64,000 nucleotides of DNA from Candidatus Zixiibacteriota bacterium (GCA_024231855.1 JAAEQD010000207.1:1-64000), one strand, 5' to 3'. Positions 25,749 to 34,770 are shown, counted from the first letter of the stretch. Notes: generated by a model from the sequence alone, not told the origin. Translations and numbers: made by a program.

Positions 25749-25784
25749 ACTAATTCGTGAATGGAAATAGATGGAGAATAAAAC

Positions 25785-27542
25785 ATGAGTAAAAATACAA
25801 AAAGATCCCACAAAGCTCAGAAGGTACTTGAGCGTTTCGAGAAGAAACTCAATCGCCAGATTGTCGGTTCGCTTGTCGCTTGCGTTCATTGTGGAAATTG
25901 CACCGATGCTTGCCACTACGTTCTGGCCAACCCGGATGATCCGACGTACGCTCCGGCCTACAAAGCCGATCAGATAAGAAGAATATTCAAACGTCATTTC
26001 GACTGGACCGGCCGCGTTTTGCCCTGGTGGGTACACGCTAAAAGCGTTTATACTGATAAGGATCTCGAAGATCTACAAGATATTGTTTTCGGTAAATGTA
26101 CTAACTGCCGCAGATGTTCGATTAATTGCCCGATGGGTGTCGATTACGCCACGTTCAACCGTATGGCCCGCGGGCTTTTAGTATCGGTCGGGGTCATGCC
26201 CGAAGGCGTGGCCGTGGTCAGCAAAGACCAGTGGGAACTCGGCAACCAGATGGGTGTTCTCAAAGAGGATTATGTCGAAACATTGGAATGGTTGGCCGAA
26301 GAGATGGAAATGGAATTCGAGGACAAAAATGCTACTATTCCGATAGATAAATACGACGCCGATGTAGTATATTCAATAAACCCGCGCGAGGTTAAATACG
26401 ACCCACGTACGATTTCGGACGCGGCCAAAATATTTTATGCCGCCGGCGAAAATTGGACGATGCCCAGCGATGGTTGGGATATGACCAATTTCGGCCTGTT
26501 TTCGGGTGATGATGATTTAGGCGGAGCTGTTGCCCGACGTTTGTTTGAAAAAGTCAGCGACCTTCGCGGAAAAAAACTGGTAATCTCGGAATGCGGGCAC
26601 GGTTATCGTTCCACCCGTTGCGAGGGGCCGAATTGGGCCGGTATGGATATCAATGATTTCGTGATGGAAAGCTCGGTCATAACAATGCTTAATTATATCA
26701 AAGAGGGACGTATCAAAGTCGACAAATCAAAAAATCCTCAGCCCGTGACATTCCACGATTCATGTAACAATGCCCGAAGCTGCGGTTTATTCGAGGAACC
26801 TCGTGAGCTTTTACGGCTTGTTTGTGAAAATTTCACGGAGATGTATCCCAATCGAGCCGAGAACTACTGTTGCACCGGTGGTGGCGGCGCCATGTCGATG
26901 TCTGAGTATACTCCCAGACGTTTGAAGTCCGCCCAGGTCAAGGCCGAACAACTTAAAGCAACCAAAACTGAGGTAGTCGTAACCTCCTGCCACAACTGCG
27001 TTGATGGCCTCTCCGATTTAATCAAACATAATAAACTTGGTATGGGCGTGACTCAGCTTGTCAATCTCGTAGCCAACGCGCTGATTATCGAACCTAAGAA
27101 AACTGTTGTTGAAGTACCTGAAAAGATCGAAAAAGTACTGGAACCCGCCATGCTTGAGGGCAAGAAAATTCTTGTCGTCGATGATGAACCGGATTTCCTG
27201 ACCTTTATAGGTACGGTTTTGGAGGACAACGGGGCTACCGTAGTCAAAGCTACTAACGGCGATGAGGCTCTGAAGCTGGCCAGGTCGGAAAAACCTGATC
27301 TCATGACTCTGGATATCACCATGCCCGGCAAATCCGGAATCGATGTCTTCGAGACGTTGAGGAAGGATCCCGATCTGGAATCTATCCCTGTCTGTGTAGT
27401 TACCGGCAAGCCCGAAATGAGAAAGCTTATTTACGACAGGCCGGTTTCTCCGCCGGAAGGATATGTCGATAAGCCCGTTAACGAGGATGATCTGGTTCTA
27501 AATATTCGCAAGATTCTCAAGCTGGTTCATCAGGATAAGTAA
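25785..27542 (+). CDS. HdrD/TmcB-like iron-sulfur oxidoreductase fused to a receiver domain
   Basis: 585 residues. Two [4Fe-4S] sites occur near the start (CVHCGNCTDACH about 33-44, and CTNCRRCSINCP about 105-116). Two CCG-type Cys blocks follow (SECGHGYRSTRCEG plus FHDSCNNARSCG, and NYCCTGGGGAMSM plus TSCHNCVDG), which hold the special cubane or disulfide site of the HdrD, TmcB and GlpC family. From about 462 there is a complete CheY-like receiver: KKILVVDDEPDFL, LMTLDITMPGKSG, VVTGKP and VDKPVNEDDL, with all phosphorylation residues present. The fusion suggests electron transfer gated by phosphorylation, perhaps by the kinase encoded next. The redox partner substrate is unknown. Confidence 0.85.
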   Translation: MSKNTKRSHKAQKVLERFEKKLNRQIVGSLVACVHCGNCTDACHYVLANPDDPTYAPAYKADQIRRIFKRHFDWTGRVLPWWVHAKSVYTDKDLEDLQDIVFGKCTNCRRCSINCPMGVDYATFNRMARGLLVSVGVMPEGVAVVSKDQWELGNQMGVLKEDYVETLEWLAEEMEMEFEDKNATIPIDKYDADVVYSINPREVKYDPRTISDAAKIFYAAGENWTMPSDGWDMTNFGLFSGDDDLGGAVARRLFEKVSDLRGKKLVISECGHGYRSTRCEGPNWAGMDINDFVMESSVITMLNYIKEGRIKVDKSKNPQPVTFHDSCNNARSCGLFEEPRELLRLVCENFTEMYPNRAENYCCTGGGGAMSMSEYTPRRLKSAQVKAEQLKATKTEVVVTSCHNCVDGLSDLIKHNKLGMGVTQLVNLVANALIIEPKKTVVEVPEKIEKVLEPAMLEGKKILVVDDEPDFLTFIGTVLEDNGATVVKATNGDEALKLARSEKPDLMTLDITMPGKSGIDVFETLRKDPDLESIPVCVVTGKPEMRKLIYDRPVSPPEGYVDKPVNEDDLVLNIRKILKLVHQDK

Positions 27543-27575
27543 TAGTGAGATAATTCGCTTAAACCGGAGGTAAAT

Positions 27576-29039
27576 ATGAACCATCCTCGCCGCCGATACT
27601 CAGATAAGATATTTGACGCTATTCCCGGGTATCTCTCTGTCCAGAATCGCAATTTTCAGATCATTGAAGCCAATGCGTCATTTATAAGAAACTTCGGCGA
27701 ATATGACGGCAGATACTGTTATCAAGTTTACAAAAATCGGCCTGAAAAATGCGAGGACTGCCCGGTTGAACGTACTTTCCACGATGGTCAGAAGCATCGG
27801 AGTGAGGAAATAGTTCAAACTCTAAACGGCAAAAAAGTATCGGTGATAGTCTATACCACCCCAATTTTTAATGATGCCGGCGAAGTTTCAGAGGTCGTCG
27901 AGATGTCAACTGATATCACTGAAATTAAGCAGCTTCAAAATCAGCTTAGAGATAGTCAAGAGAGATATCAACAACTTTTTGAAGACGTACCCTGTTTCGT
28001 TTCCATTCAGGATAAGGATTTTAGAATCGTCAACGCTAACAGGCTTTGCCGGGAAACTTTTGGGAGTTTTTATGGCAAAAAGTGCTATGAGGTATATAAA
28101 CATCGCTCGGAAGAATGCCATCCATGTACAGTTAGACAGACTTTCGACGATGGGGAATCTCATATCCATGAGGAAGTAGCCCTGACAAAAGATGGGAAGT
28201 CCATTAATGTTTTGGTCAATACTATGCCGATTAGAAAACCTGACGGTGAAATCGAATCTGTTATCGAAGTCAGTACCGATATTACTCAAATCCGCCAATT
28301 GCAATCAAAACTTGAATCAATTGGAATGCTTATAAGTACGATTTCTCATGGTCTGAAAGGACTACTGAGCAGTCTGGATGGCGGTTTTTACCTCGTTAAT
28401 ACGGGCCTGGAAAAAAATAATCAGGAACGCGTCAAAAAGGGATGGGAAATTTCTAAACGTAACGTTGAACGTATTAAGAGTATGGTCCTCGATATATTAT
28501 ATTATGCCAAGGATAGAGAACCCGATTGGGAGCCACTTTCCATTCATAGTATTACCGATGAGGTTTACAAAATAGTTAAGCCAAAAGCCGACAATCTAAA
28601 TATCGAGTTTGAATTGTCCGGGGCTAAAAATGACGATAATTTCGAGGCCGATTATAAGGCGATACGCTCAATGCTGGTAAATTTGCTTGAAAATTCAATC
28701 GATGCCTGCCGCGTTGATAAGCAGAAAGATAGTCATAAAGTCAAGCTATCCGCTCAAAGCGATGCTGATTCCGTCAAATTTGAGATTATCGATAATGGTA
28801 TTGGCATGGACCAGGAAACTCGCGAAAAAGCATTTAGCCTTTTCTTCTCTTCGAAGGGGACGGAAGGCACAGGCATGGGATTATTCATCTCGAATAAAAT
28901 TGCTCAGGAGCATGGGGGAAATATTCAAGTTGAATCCGAACTTAATAAGGGCACGCGATTTATTGTAAAACTGTCGAAAAAACAACTTGTGGAAAAGCAA
29001 TCAATCTCCGATAATGATGACCAGAAGGAGGTATCATGA
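27576..29039 (+). CDS. Histidine kinase with two Cys-containing PAS domains
   Basis: 487 residues, no membrane helices, so cytoplasmic. Two PAS domains (about 10-120 and 130-240) each contain the same Cys pattern C-x10-C-x2-C: C48, C59, C62 and C170, C181, C184 (CYQVYKNRPEKCEDC, CYEVYKHRSEECHPC). This spacing could hold a metal or Fe-S centre. The kinase core has H258 in TISHGLKGLLSSLDGG, the N box VNLLENSIDAC, and G boxes DNGIGMD and GTGMGLF. Start with GGAGG. The stop overlaps the start of the response regulator gene. Redox or oxygen/NO sensing for the adjacent Hdr-like complex is inferred. Confidence 0.88.
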   Translation: MNHPRRRYSDKIFDAIPGYLSVQNRNFQIIEANASFIRNFGEYDGRYCYQVYKNRPEKCEDCPVERTFHDGQKHRSEEIVQTLNGKKVSVIVYTTPIFNDAGEVSEVVEMSTDITEIKQLQNQLRDSQERYQQLFEDVPCFVSIQDKDFRIVNANRLCRETFGSFYGKKCYEVYKHRSEECHPCTVRQTFDDGESHIHEEVALTKDGKSINVLVNTMPIRKPDGEIESVIEVSTDITQIRQLQSKLESIGMLISTISHGLKGLLSSLDGGFYLVNTGLEKNNQERVKKGWEISKRNVERIKSMVLDILYYAKDREPDWEPLSIHSITDEVYKIVKPKADNLNIEFELSGAKNDDNFEADYKAIRSMLVNLLENSIDACRVDKQKDSHKVKLSAQSDADSVKFEIIDNGIGMDQETREKAFSLFFSSKGTEGTGMGLFISNKIAQEHGGNIQVESELNKGTRFIVKLSKKQLVEKQSISDNDDQKEVS

Positions 29040-29416
29040 GTGAAAAGAAAAAGGTTCTGGTTGTTGATGATGAACCGGATATAGTAACCTGGATAACTAC
29101 GATTTTTGAAGATAATGGATATGAGACGATTTCCGCCGAGAATGGCGCCGAAGGATTCGAAAAAGCAAAAACAGAACATCCCGACTTGATTACATTGGAT
29201 ATCTCGATGGATAAAGAGTCCGGTATGAGGGCGTTGAAGAACCTTCAGAAATCGGAGGAAACTTCCGCTATTCCGATCATAATTATTACCGGTGTGTCTC
29301 CCGACCTGAAGCGCTTTATCGATCGCACCCGGCAGGTTCAGAAGCCCGCGGCTTTTCTTGAAAAGCCTATAGATAAAGATGAACTGCTTGATATAGCAAA
29401 AAAGGTCATTAACTAG
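29036..29416 (+). CDS. Single-domain response regulator
   Basis: 126 residues, one CheY-like receiver with all key residues: LVVDDEPDI, TLDISMDKESG (phospho-aspartate), ITGVS and LEKPIDKDEL. No output domain. ATG 29036 overlaps the kinase stop (ATGA), with AAGGAGG upstream, so it is coupled to the Cys-PAS kinase. It is closely similar to the receiver fused to the HdrD-like protein, so the two may compete for the same kinase. Confidence 0.92.
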   Translation: MSEKKKVLVVDDEPDIVTWITTIFEDNGYETISAENGAEGFEKAKTEHPDLITLDISMDKESGMRALKNLQKSEETSAIPIIIITGVSPDLKRFIDRTRQVQKPAAFLEKPIDKDELLDIAKKVIN

Positions 29417-29564
29417 AAGATAGTAGGATTGATTTTTTTGCTTTAATATAGCTATTTTTCGAATTGTCGATAAGCAAAATGATTATGATTCGCCATGGGA
29501 ATTATTCAATCTATTCTTGAAGTAGTCACACCAAATCTTATGGTTTTTTCAACGAGATCTATTC

Positions 29565-30242
29565 ATGAACACGATACAATATTTAAATAAAAGTACGCTA
29601 TTCGCCGGTCTTGACAGCGATGAATTACGATCATTGTCGGACACCATCGCCATAAAAAGACTAAAGAAAGGTGAAATACTGTTTCTTGATGGCGATGTGG
29701 CCTCAGGCTTCTACGCGGTTTTTGAAGGCAAGATTAGAATATTTAAGTCTAACCCGGATGGTAAGGAATATACGATTCACGTAATTAATCCAGGTCAAAT
29801 TTTCGGGGAAGTGGCTATTTTCGAGGGCACGAATTTCCCCGCCAGCAGTATAGCGATTGAAAATTCAGTAGTTGGTTTTTTCCCAAAGGATCGTTTCCTC
29901 GCTTTAATTAAAGAATATCCCAATATCTCGCTTAAAATAATAGGCTCGCTGGCCAGATTTCTGCGCGAATATAATCGGATGGTTGAAGATTTAGCTCTCA
30001 AGGAGGTGCCTGCTCGAATCGCCGGATATTTATTAGCAAAAGCCGGAGAGACAAACAAAAAAGTTATAAATTTAGATATAAAGAAGACGGAATTGGCTTT
30101 AAAACTTGGCACGATCAGCGAGACATTATCCCGAAATTTGAGAAAAATGAAAGATAATGGTATTATTAAGGTCGATAATCAACAAATAGATATTCTCGAT
30201 TTTAATCGATTAAATTCCATCGCCGATGGAGAAAAATTCTGA
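29565..30242 (+). CDS. Crp/Fnr-family transcription regulator
   Basis: 225 residues: a cNMP-type sensor jelly roll at about 15-125 (LFLDGDVASGFYAVFEGKIRI, PGQIFGEVAIFEG), a dimer helix, and a C-terminal winged helix (TKTELALKLGTISETLSRNL). The recognition helix has E-x-x-S-R (ETLSR), which in Fnr, Dnr and HcpR proteins reads TTGA half-sites. No N-terminal Fe-S cysteines, so not a classical Fnr; a Dnr- or HcpR-like haem/NO sensor is possible. The matching site lies just downstream at 30247-30260, before the NO-related operon. Confidence 0.88.
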   Translation: MNTIQYLNKSTLFAGLDSDELRSLSDTIAIKRLKKGEILFLDGDVASGFYAVFEGKIRIFKSNPDGKEYTIHVINPGQIFGEVAIFEGTNFPASSIAIENSVVGFFPKDRFLALIKEYPNISLKIIGSLARFLREYNRMVEDLALKEVPARIAGYLLAKAGETNKKVINLDIKKTELALKLGTISETLSRNLRKMKDNGIIKVDNQQIDILDFNRLNSIADGEKF

Positions 30243-30246
30243 ATTC

Positions 30247-30260
30247 TTGACCTAAGTCAA
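30247..30260. promoter_or_regulatory. Fnr/Dnr/HcpR-type operator
   Basis: TTGACCTAAGTCAA is a perfect TTGAC-N4-GTCAA palindrome. Its centre lies about 43 bases upstream of the start point expected from the TATAAT box at 30285-30290, which is near the class II activation position (-41.5). A second palindrome, GACTAA-T-TTAGTC (30262-30274), is next to it. Confidence 0.75.
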
Positions 30261-30284
30261 AGACTAATTTAGTCCATTTTACGA

Positions 30285-30290
30285 TATAAT
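30285..30290 (+). promoter_or_regulatory. -10 box of the hemerythrin/DUF438 operon
   Basis: Perfect TATAAT without a good -35 hexamer; the Fnr-type site takes the -35 place, as expected for an activator-dependent promoter. The first gene starts at 30387. Confidence 0.6.
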
Positions 30291-30386
30291 ATAGTGTAAC
30301 TAAAGATTAACCAATTGAGTTATCAATGGAGTTATGTGATAATTGGCTGAGAATAATCTAATTAGTATTGAATAAAGGAGAAAACT

Positions 30387-31619
30387 ATGAGCGAGATGAT
30401 TAACAATGCTGAGAAAAGAAAGGAACTTCTCAAGCACATGATTCTTCAGCTTCATGAGGGCAAAGCGCCTCAGGAGGTGAAAACGCAATTAGTTCGATTG
30501 ATGGGTAAAGTGCCTTATGCTGAAATAGTCGAAGTAGAGCAGGAATTGATTTCAGAAGGTTTACCTCAGGAAGAAGTTTTAAAACTTTGTGATGTTCACA
30601 CGGAAGCCCTGAAAGGTGCAATTGACCATACCGGCGCCAAAGGGGCATCTGTTGGCCATCCGGTTCATACATTTAAAATGGAAAATCGCGCTTTGGCCTG
30701 GGAGATAGAGACATTAAATAAATTATATAAGGCAGTTAGCGAACTAAAAGGCGATAATGATATCAAGCAAATCTGGTTTGATCTGAAGTCTCACTTTAGC
30801 GCTTTGATGGATGTTGAAAAGCATTACCAACGCAAGGAGAATCTTCTTTTTCCTTTTTTGGAAAAACACGACATTACAGGTCCGCCATCGGTTATGTGGG
30901 GCAAGCATGACCAGACCAGGGAGCTTTTAAAAGCGGCCATGGACGCGTTATCTCAGGCCGAATCAATATCCGTAGATGAAGCGAAAACCGTAACCGAACT
31001 CGTCCTTCAACCGGCCTCGACATCTATCGAGGAGATGATATACAAGGAAAACGAAATTCTGTTACCGATGTGTTTGGATAAACTTACCGAAACCGAGTGG
31101 TATCAGATCTATAAACAGAGCGTAGAGATTGGTTTTTGCCTGTATGACCCGCAAGCCGAATGGCATCCAAAAGGACTGAAGCAAGAGGAAGCCAAATCCG
31201 TTGATAGCGACCGGATTCAACTTCCAAGCGGTAATTTTAACGCCGTTGAGTTGCAGGCCGTATTAAATACCATCCCATTCGATTTGACTTTTGTCGATAA
31301 AGACGATAAGGTTCGCTTTTTCAGTCAAGGCAATGAACGGATCTTCGCCAGGAATCGGGCGATCCTGGGACGCAGGGTTCAGCATTGCCATCCTCCTTCA
31401 AGTGTGCATATTGTCGAAAAAATATTAGCCGATTTTAAAGGCAAAGAGCAAGATCAATGCGCTTTCTGGATCAATATGAGAGACCGATTCATTCATATCG
31501 AATATTTCGCCATGCGCGACGATAACGGCGAATATCTGGGCACTCTGGAAGTCAGTCAGGACCTGACTGAAAAACGACGGTTGGAAGGTGAAAGAAGGTT
31601 GTTAAGCTATGATGAATAA
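30387..31619 (+). CDS. DUF438-hemerythrin-PAS protein
   Basis: 410 residues. About 8-75 is DUF438 (KRKELLKHMILQLHEGK, EVEQELISEGLPQEEV). About 90-250 is a hemerythrin/HHE domain with candidate iron ligands in HPVHTFKMENR, DVEKHYQRKENLLFPFLEKH, WGKHDQTRE and YKENEILLP. About 285-400 is a PAS domain (LQAVLNTIPFDLTFVDKDDK). Di-iron hemerythrins of this type bind O2 or NO, and relatives (ScdA/YtfE) repair nitrosylated Fe-S centres. Strong AAGGAG site before ATG 30387. First gene under the Fnr-type site; overlaps the next gene by 11 bases. Confidence 0.88.
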   Translation: MSEMINNAEKRKELLKHMILQLHEGKAPQEVKTQLVRLMGKVPYAEIVEVEQELISEGLPQEEVLKLCDVHTEALKGAIDHTGAKGASVGHPVHTFKMENRALAWEIETLNKLYKAVSELKGDNDIKQIWFDLKSHFSALMDVEKHYQRKENLLFPFLEKHDITGPPSVMWGKHDQTRELLKAAMDALSQAESISVDEAKTVTELVLQPASTSIEEMIYKENEILLPMCLDKLTETEWYQIYKQSVEIGFCLYDPQAEWHPKGLKQEEAKSVDSDRIQLPSGNFNAVELQAVLNTIPFDLTFVDKDDKVRFFSQGNERIFARNRAILGRRVQHCHPPSSVHIVEKILADFKGKEQDQCAFWINMRDRFIHIEYFAMRDDNGEYLGTLEVSQDLTEKRRLEGERRLLSYDE

Positions 31620-32157
31620 AAATGATATAAACAAAGCGGAATACGATATTACACCTGATACTAAAATCGGCGAATTATTGAGTCGGTATCCTGACCTTGA
31701 GAATGTACTTCTGGAGATTTCGCCCGCTTTTGCCAAGCTAAAAAATCCGATATTGAGAAAGACAGTCGCCAAAGTAGCAAACTTGAGGCAAGCGGCGCAG
31801 ATAGGCGGCATTACCGTGGCTAAATTAATAAATCAACTCAGGGAAGCCGCCGGTTTGGCTGACGATTCAGATGTTGTCTATGAACCTCAATCGAGCCAAA
31901 CATCAGAACCGCCCGAATGGGTTAGAACATCTGCTGTGATCAAAACTCTTGATGCATCAGAGATGCTTGAAAAAGGAGAACATCCGGTAACTATAGTCTT
32001 GTCTGAAATTAAAAATTTACAAGAAAAACAGCTTTACCTTCTGATAACTCCGTTTATACCGGCGCCTCTGATCGACAAAGCCAGAAATCAAGGCTTCCTG
32101 GTCTGGTACCATGAGGCAGACAATGATAAAGTAAAAACATATTTTCACAAAAGTTAA
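31609..32157 (+). CDS. DUF1858-DUF2249 protein (ScdA-N-like)
   Basis: 182 residues. About 10-80 is a DUF1858/ScdA N-terminal type domain (DTKIGELLSRYPDLENVL, LRQAAQIGGITVAKLINQLR). About 110-180 is a DUF2249 domain (KTLDASEMLEKGEHPV, LITPFIPAPLIDKARNQGF) of the TusA-like fold. Both occur next to hemerythrin and denitrification genes in many anaerobes. Biochemical role not established; small thiol or NO-related carrier is a guess. Confidence 0.8.
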   Translation: MMNKNDINKAEYDITPDTKIGELLSRYPDLENVLLEISPAFAKLKNPILRKTVAKVANLRQAAQIGGITVAKLINQLREAAGLADDSDVVYEPQSSQTSEPPEWVRTSAVIKTLDASEMLEKGEHPVTIVLSEIKNLQEKQLYLLITPFIPAPLIDKARNQGFLVWYHEADNDKVKTYFHKS

Positions 32158-32174
32158 CTAAAAAGGATAATCTT

Positions 32175-32522
32175 ATGACAGATGACAAAAAAACAAGTGG
32201 CGAGCTTAATCCTTCGCAGGTATACAACCTGTTTGATTTAGCCGAATACGCCGAAGGCTCGGTTGTAAGCCGGACTATTGCCAAAAACCAAACCGGTACA
32301 TGCACATTATTCGCGTTCGATTCGGGACAGGGCCTAAGCGAACACTCGGCTCCTTTCGATGCATTGGTCCAGATCGTCGACGGTCAGGCGCTTGTAACAA
32401 TCGGCGGCGAGAAAATAACCGTATCCAAGGGCGAATTGGTTATGATGCCCGCCAATATCCCTCACGCCTTGCAGGCCGAAAAACGTTTTAAAATGCTTTT
32501 AACCATGTTTAAAGAGAAATAA
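32175..32522 (+). CDS. Small cupin protein
   Basis: 115 residues forming one cupin barrel: EHSAPFDALVQIVDGQALVTIGGEK is motif 1 and PANIPHALQAEK motif 2. The metal-binding residues are reduced to the histidines of EHSAPF and IPHAL. Cupins of this form accompany NO-detoxification and hemerythrin genes; small-molecule sensing or metal-dependent chemistry is possible. Starts 17 bases after the preceding gene. Confidence 0.88.
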   Translation: MTDDKKTSGELNPSQVYNLFDLAEYAEGSVVSRTIAKNQTGTCTLFAFDSGQGLSEHSAPFDALVQIVDGQALVTIGGEKITVSKGELVMMPANIPHALQAEKRFKMLLTMFKEK

Positions 32523-32532
32523 ATATATTAAT

Positions 32533-33840
32533 ATGTTCTGGGTCAGACTCGTACCAATTTTCATCGCGATAATTTTACTGATTGCTCATTATTTACGGGC
32601 TGAAAATTATAGCGCTATGGTATTTTGGGCAATCGTACCATTTATGCTGGTTTTGCGCAGGAAATGGGCGACGCGGCTGGTTCAGTTGTTTCTGATAGTT
32701 GGGTCGGCTATTTGGCTGGAAACGATGTATTCTATCATCCAAATCAGGCTGACTTATGACCAACCCTGGTTAAGATTGGTATCAATACTAGGAACACTTT
32801 CAGCCATTACCGCCGGTTCGGCGTTTTTGTTGCAGGCAAAAAGTATACAGGAAAAGCTATTTGCCAATGAAAAAAATTCTGGGGCCGGTCTGGCGGCTTT
32901 TCTATCGACATCATTGATATTGTGGTTTGCTCACTATATGGTCAAGACACCGATATTACTCCTTGAGCGATTCCTGCCCGGATTCGGTTCAATTGAAATT
33001 CTGCTCTTGGCTATTTACGCCGGTTGGATAACCGAGAAGCTTCTGGATGTAAAACAATCGGCAATCTGGCGAAGAAGGGTCTGGCTGATGTTTTCGATAC
33101 TGTTCTTTGCTCAATTAATACTGGGATTGACCGGTTCCGAAAAACTCCTGATGACCGGTAAACTTCACTTGCCAATTCCGGCTTTGATTATCGCGGGACC
33201 ATTATATCGCGGCGGGGGATTTTTTATGCCGATTCTGTTTGTCAGCACGTTAATTCTAATCGGACCCGCCTGGTGCAGTTATCTTTGCTATATAGGTTCA
33301 TGGGATAATGAAGCCTCTCGCGCGAAACGCAAGCCCAATTCATTACCTGAATGGTCTAATTCCGCGCGAATAGCTATTCTGGTTGTAGTTCCAATCATAG
33401 CTATACTATTTAAGGTTTTGGGAGCCTCGACTTTATTATCGGCTGTTATCGCCATTGTTTTTGGTATCATTGGCGTAGCGATAATGATGTTGTGGTCTCG
33501 TAAATCCGGGACAATGACCCATTGCGTTAGTTATTGCCCGATTGGACTGCTGGCGGATTGGCTGGGGAAAATATCGCCTTTTAGAATAAGAATAAACAAC
33601 TCTTGCACGGATTGCGGCGCCTGCTCATTGGCCTGCCGCTATAACGCTTTGAACGCTACTGATATCAAAAAACGTTATCCGGCTATCACATGTACTCTAT
33701 GCGGCGATTGCTTGACCAAGTGCAAGGAAAATTCAATGGAATATCATTTCCTGGGGCTTGAACCGAATAAAGCCCGAATGGTTTTCGTTGTAATGGCGGC
33801 GTCGATTCATGCCGCTTTTATGGGTTTAGCGAGGATGTAA
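32533..33840 (+). CDS. NapH/NosR-like membrane polyferredoxin
   Basis: 435 residues with about ten membrane helices. The C-terminal half has the NapH/RnfE signature: WCSYLCYIG, a cytoplasmic loop, CVSYCPIGLL, then two [4Fe-4S] motifs, CTDCGACSLACRYNAL and CTLCGDCLTKCKEN. The first four helices are an extra domain not found in NapH. Proteins of this type move electrons from quinol or ferredoxin to periplasmic reductases. With the next ferredoxin gene and the multihaem cytochromes it plausibly feeds nitrogen-oxide reduction. Confidence 0.8.
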   Translation: MFWVRLVPIFIAIILLIAHYLRAENYSAMVFWAIVPFMLVLRRKWATRLVQLFLIVGSAIWLETMYSIIQIRLTYDQPWLRLVSILGTLSAITAGSAFLLQAKSIQEKLFANEKNSGAGLAAFLSTSLILWFAHYMVKTPILLLERFLPGFGSIEILLLAIYAGWITEKLLDVKQSAIWRRRVWLMFSILFFAQLILGLTGSEKLLMTGKLHLPIPALIIAGPLYRGGGFFMPILFVSTLILIGPAWCSYLCYIGSWDNEASRAKRKPNSLPEWSNSARIAILVVVPIIAILFKVLGASTLLSAVIAIVFGIIGVAIMMLWSRKSGTMTHCVSYCPIGLLADWLGKISPFRIRINNSCTDCGACSLACRYNALNATDIKKRYPAITCTLCGDCLTKCKENSMEYHFLGLEPNKARMVFVVMAASIHAAFMGLARM

Positions 33841-33874
33841 ACAAGTTATATTGATTAACTGAAAGGAATAAAAT

Positions 33875-34657
33875 ATGCCTAAAGTCAAAAGACAGATGAT
33901 CGTTATCGATGAGGACAAATGCAACGGCTGCGGTTTGTGTATCCCGGGTTGTCCCGAAGGAGCATTGCAGATAATAAACGATAAGGCTGTGCTCGTAAAA
34001 GAAAGTTATTGCGATGGCCTGGGAGCGTGTTTGGGCGAATGCCCCGAAGACGCTTTAAGTATCGAGGAAAAACTTGTTGATGACTATGATGAGCAAACGG
34101 TAATAGAAACCCTTCGGAAGAAATCCCCCGAACTTGTCGACAAGCATGTCGAACATATGAGAAAACATAATATGAAAACGGTGGCTCCCTCTGGTTGTCC
34201 TTCCGCCCAAATGATGGCCTGGAACGAAACTAATCAAACGCAAGGAACAGCCGTTCGGCAAGAATCGCAGCTGCGTCAATGGCCGATCCAATTGCATCTG
34301 GTACCGCCCGCGGCGCCGTATTTCAAAAATGCCGATATTGCCGTAATGGCCACCTGCGCTCCATTTAGTTATGCCAATTTCCATCAGGATTACATTAAGG
34401 ACAAAGCCATTGCCGTCGCCTGTCCAAAATTAGATAATACCGAACCTTATCTCGATAAACTCACGCAAATCATAGCAACGGCCAAGCCGAGAAGCATTGA
34501 AGTTATAGTGTTGGAAGTTCCTTGCTGCACGGGTTTGGTGTATCTGGTTATGCAGGCGATCAAGGATTCGGGCCAGGATGTTCCTCTTATAGCGACCAGG
34601 TTAAGTGTTAAGGGCGAATTTCTCGACAAACAGGAAATCGACGCTCAAGCGGTTTGA
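33875..34657 (+). CDS. 2[4Fe-4S] ferredoxin-type protein with extra Cys domain
   Basis: 260 residues. The N-terminal ferredoxin has CNGCGLCIPGCPEGAL and CDGLGACLGECPEDAL; the second site has an enlarged C-x5-C spacing. The remaining 180 residues carry further cysteines (PSGCPSAQ, MATCAPFSYANF, IAVACPKLD, VPCCTGLVYLV) and look like a small alpha/beta domain. This fused form is common in anaerobes, often near hybrid-cluster or NO-responsive genes. Soluble electron carrier for the NapH-like protein (inferred). Confidence 0.8.
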   Translation: MPKVKRQMIVIDEDKCNGCGLCIPGCPEGALQIINDKAVLVKESYCDGLGACLGECPEDALSIEEKLVDDYDEQTVIETLRKKSPELVDKHVEHMRKHNMKTVAPSGCPSAQMMAWNETNQTQGTAVRQESQLRQWPIQLHLVPPAAPYFKNADIAVMATCAPFSYANFHQDYIKDKAIAVACPKLDNTEPYLDKLTQIIATAKPRSIEVIVLEVPCCTGLVYLVMQAIKDSGQDVPLIATRLSVKGEFLDKQEIDAQAV

Positions 34658-34668
34658 AGAAAAGATAA

Positions 34669-34698
34669 TTGACATAGCTCGAAGTTATTGACTACAAT
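34669..34698 (+). promoter_or_regulatory. Sigma70-type promoter of the cytochrome operon
   Basis: TTGACA (34669-34674) and TACAAT (34693-34698) with an 18-base spacer, the same hexamers and spacing as the T6SS promoter at 2185-2214. About 125 bases of leader follow before the ATG at 34831. Confidence 0.6.
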
Positions 34699-34710
34699 CA
34701 TAAAATATTT

Positions 34711-34770
34711 AGCGGAAGCGGCCCGGCGATACGGTTTTATGCCGGGATAACCGCGGGTTTGCGCCCGTTA
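34711..34770 (+). promoter_or_regulatory. Structured 5' leader of the octahaem cytochrome mRNA
   Basis: GCGG-CCCGGC (34718-34727) can pair with GCCGGG-ATAA-CCGC (34741-34754) as a two-part stem with a four-base bulge, and a GGG...CCC hairpin follows (34755-34766). The leader is GC-rich in otherwise AT-rich surroundings. No known riboswitch class was recognised; no T-run, so not an obvious terminator. Confidence 0.4.
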
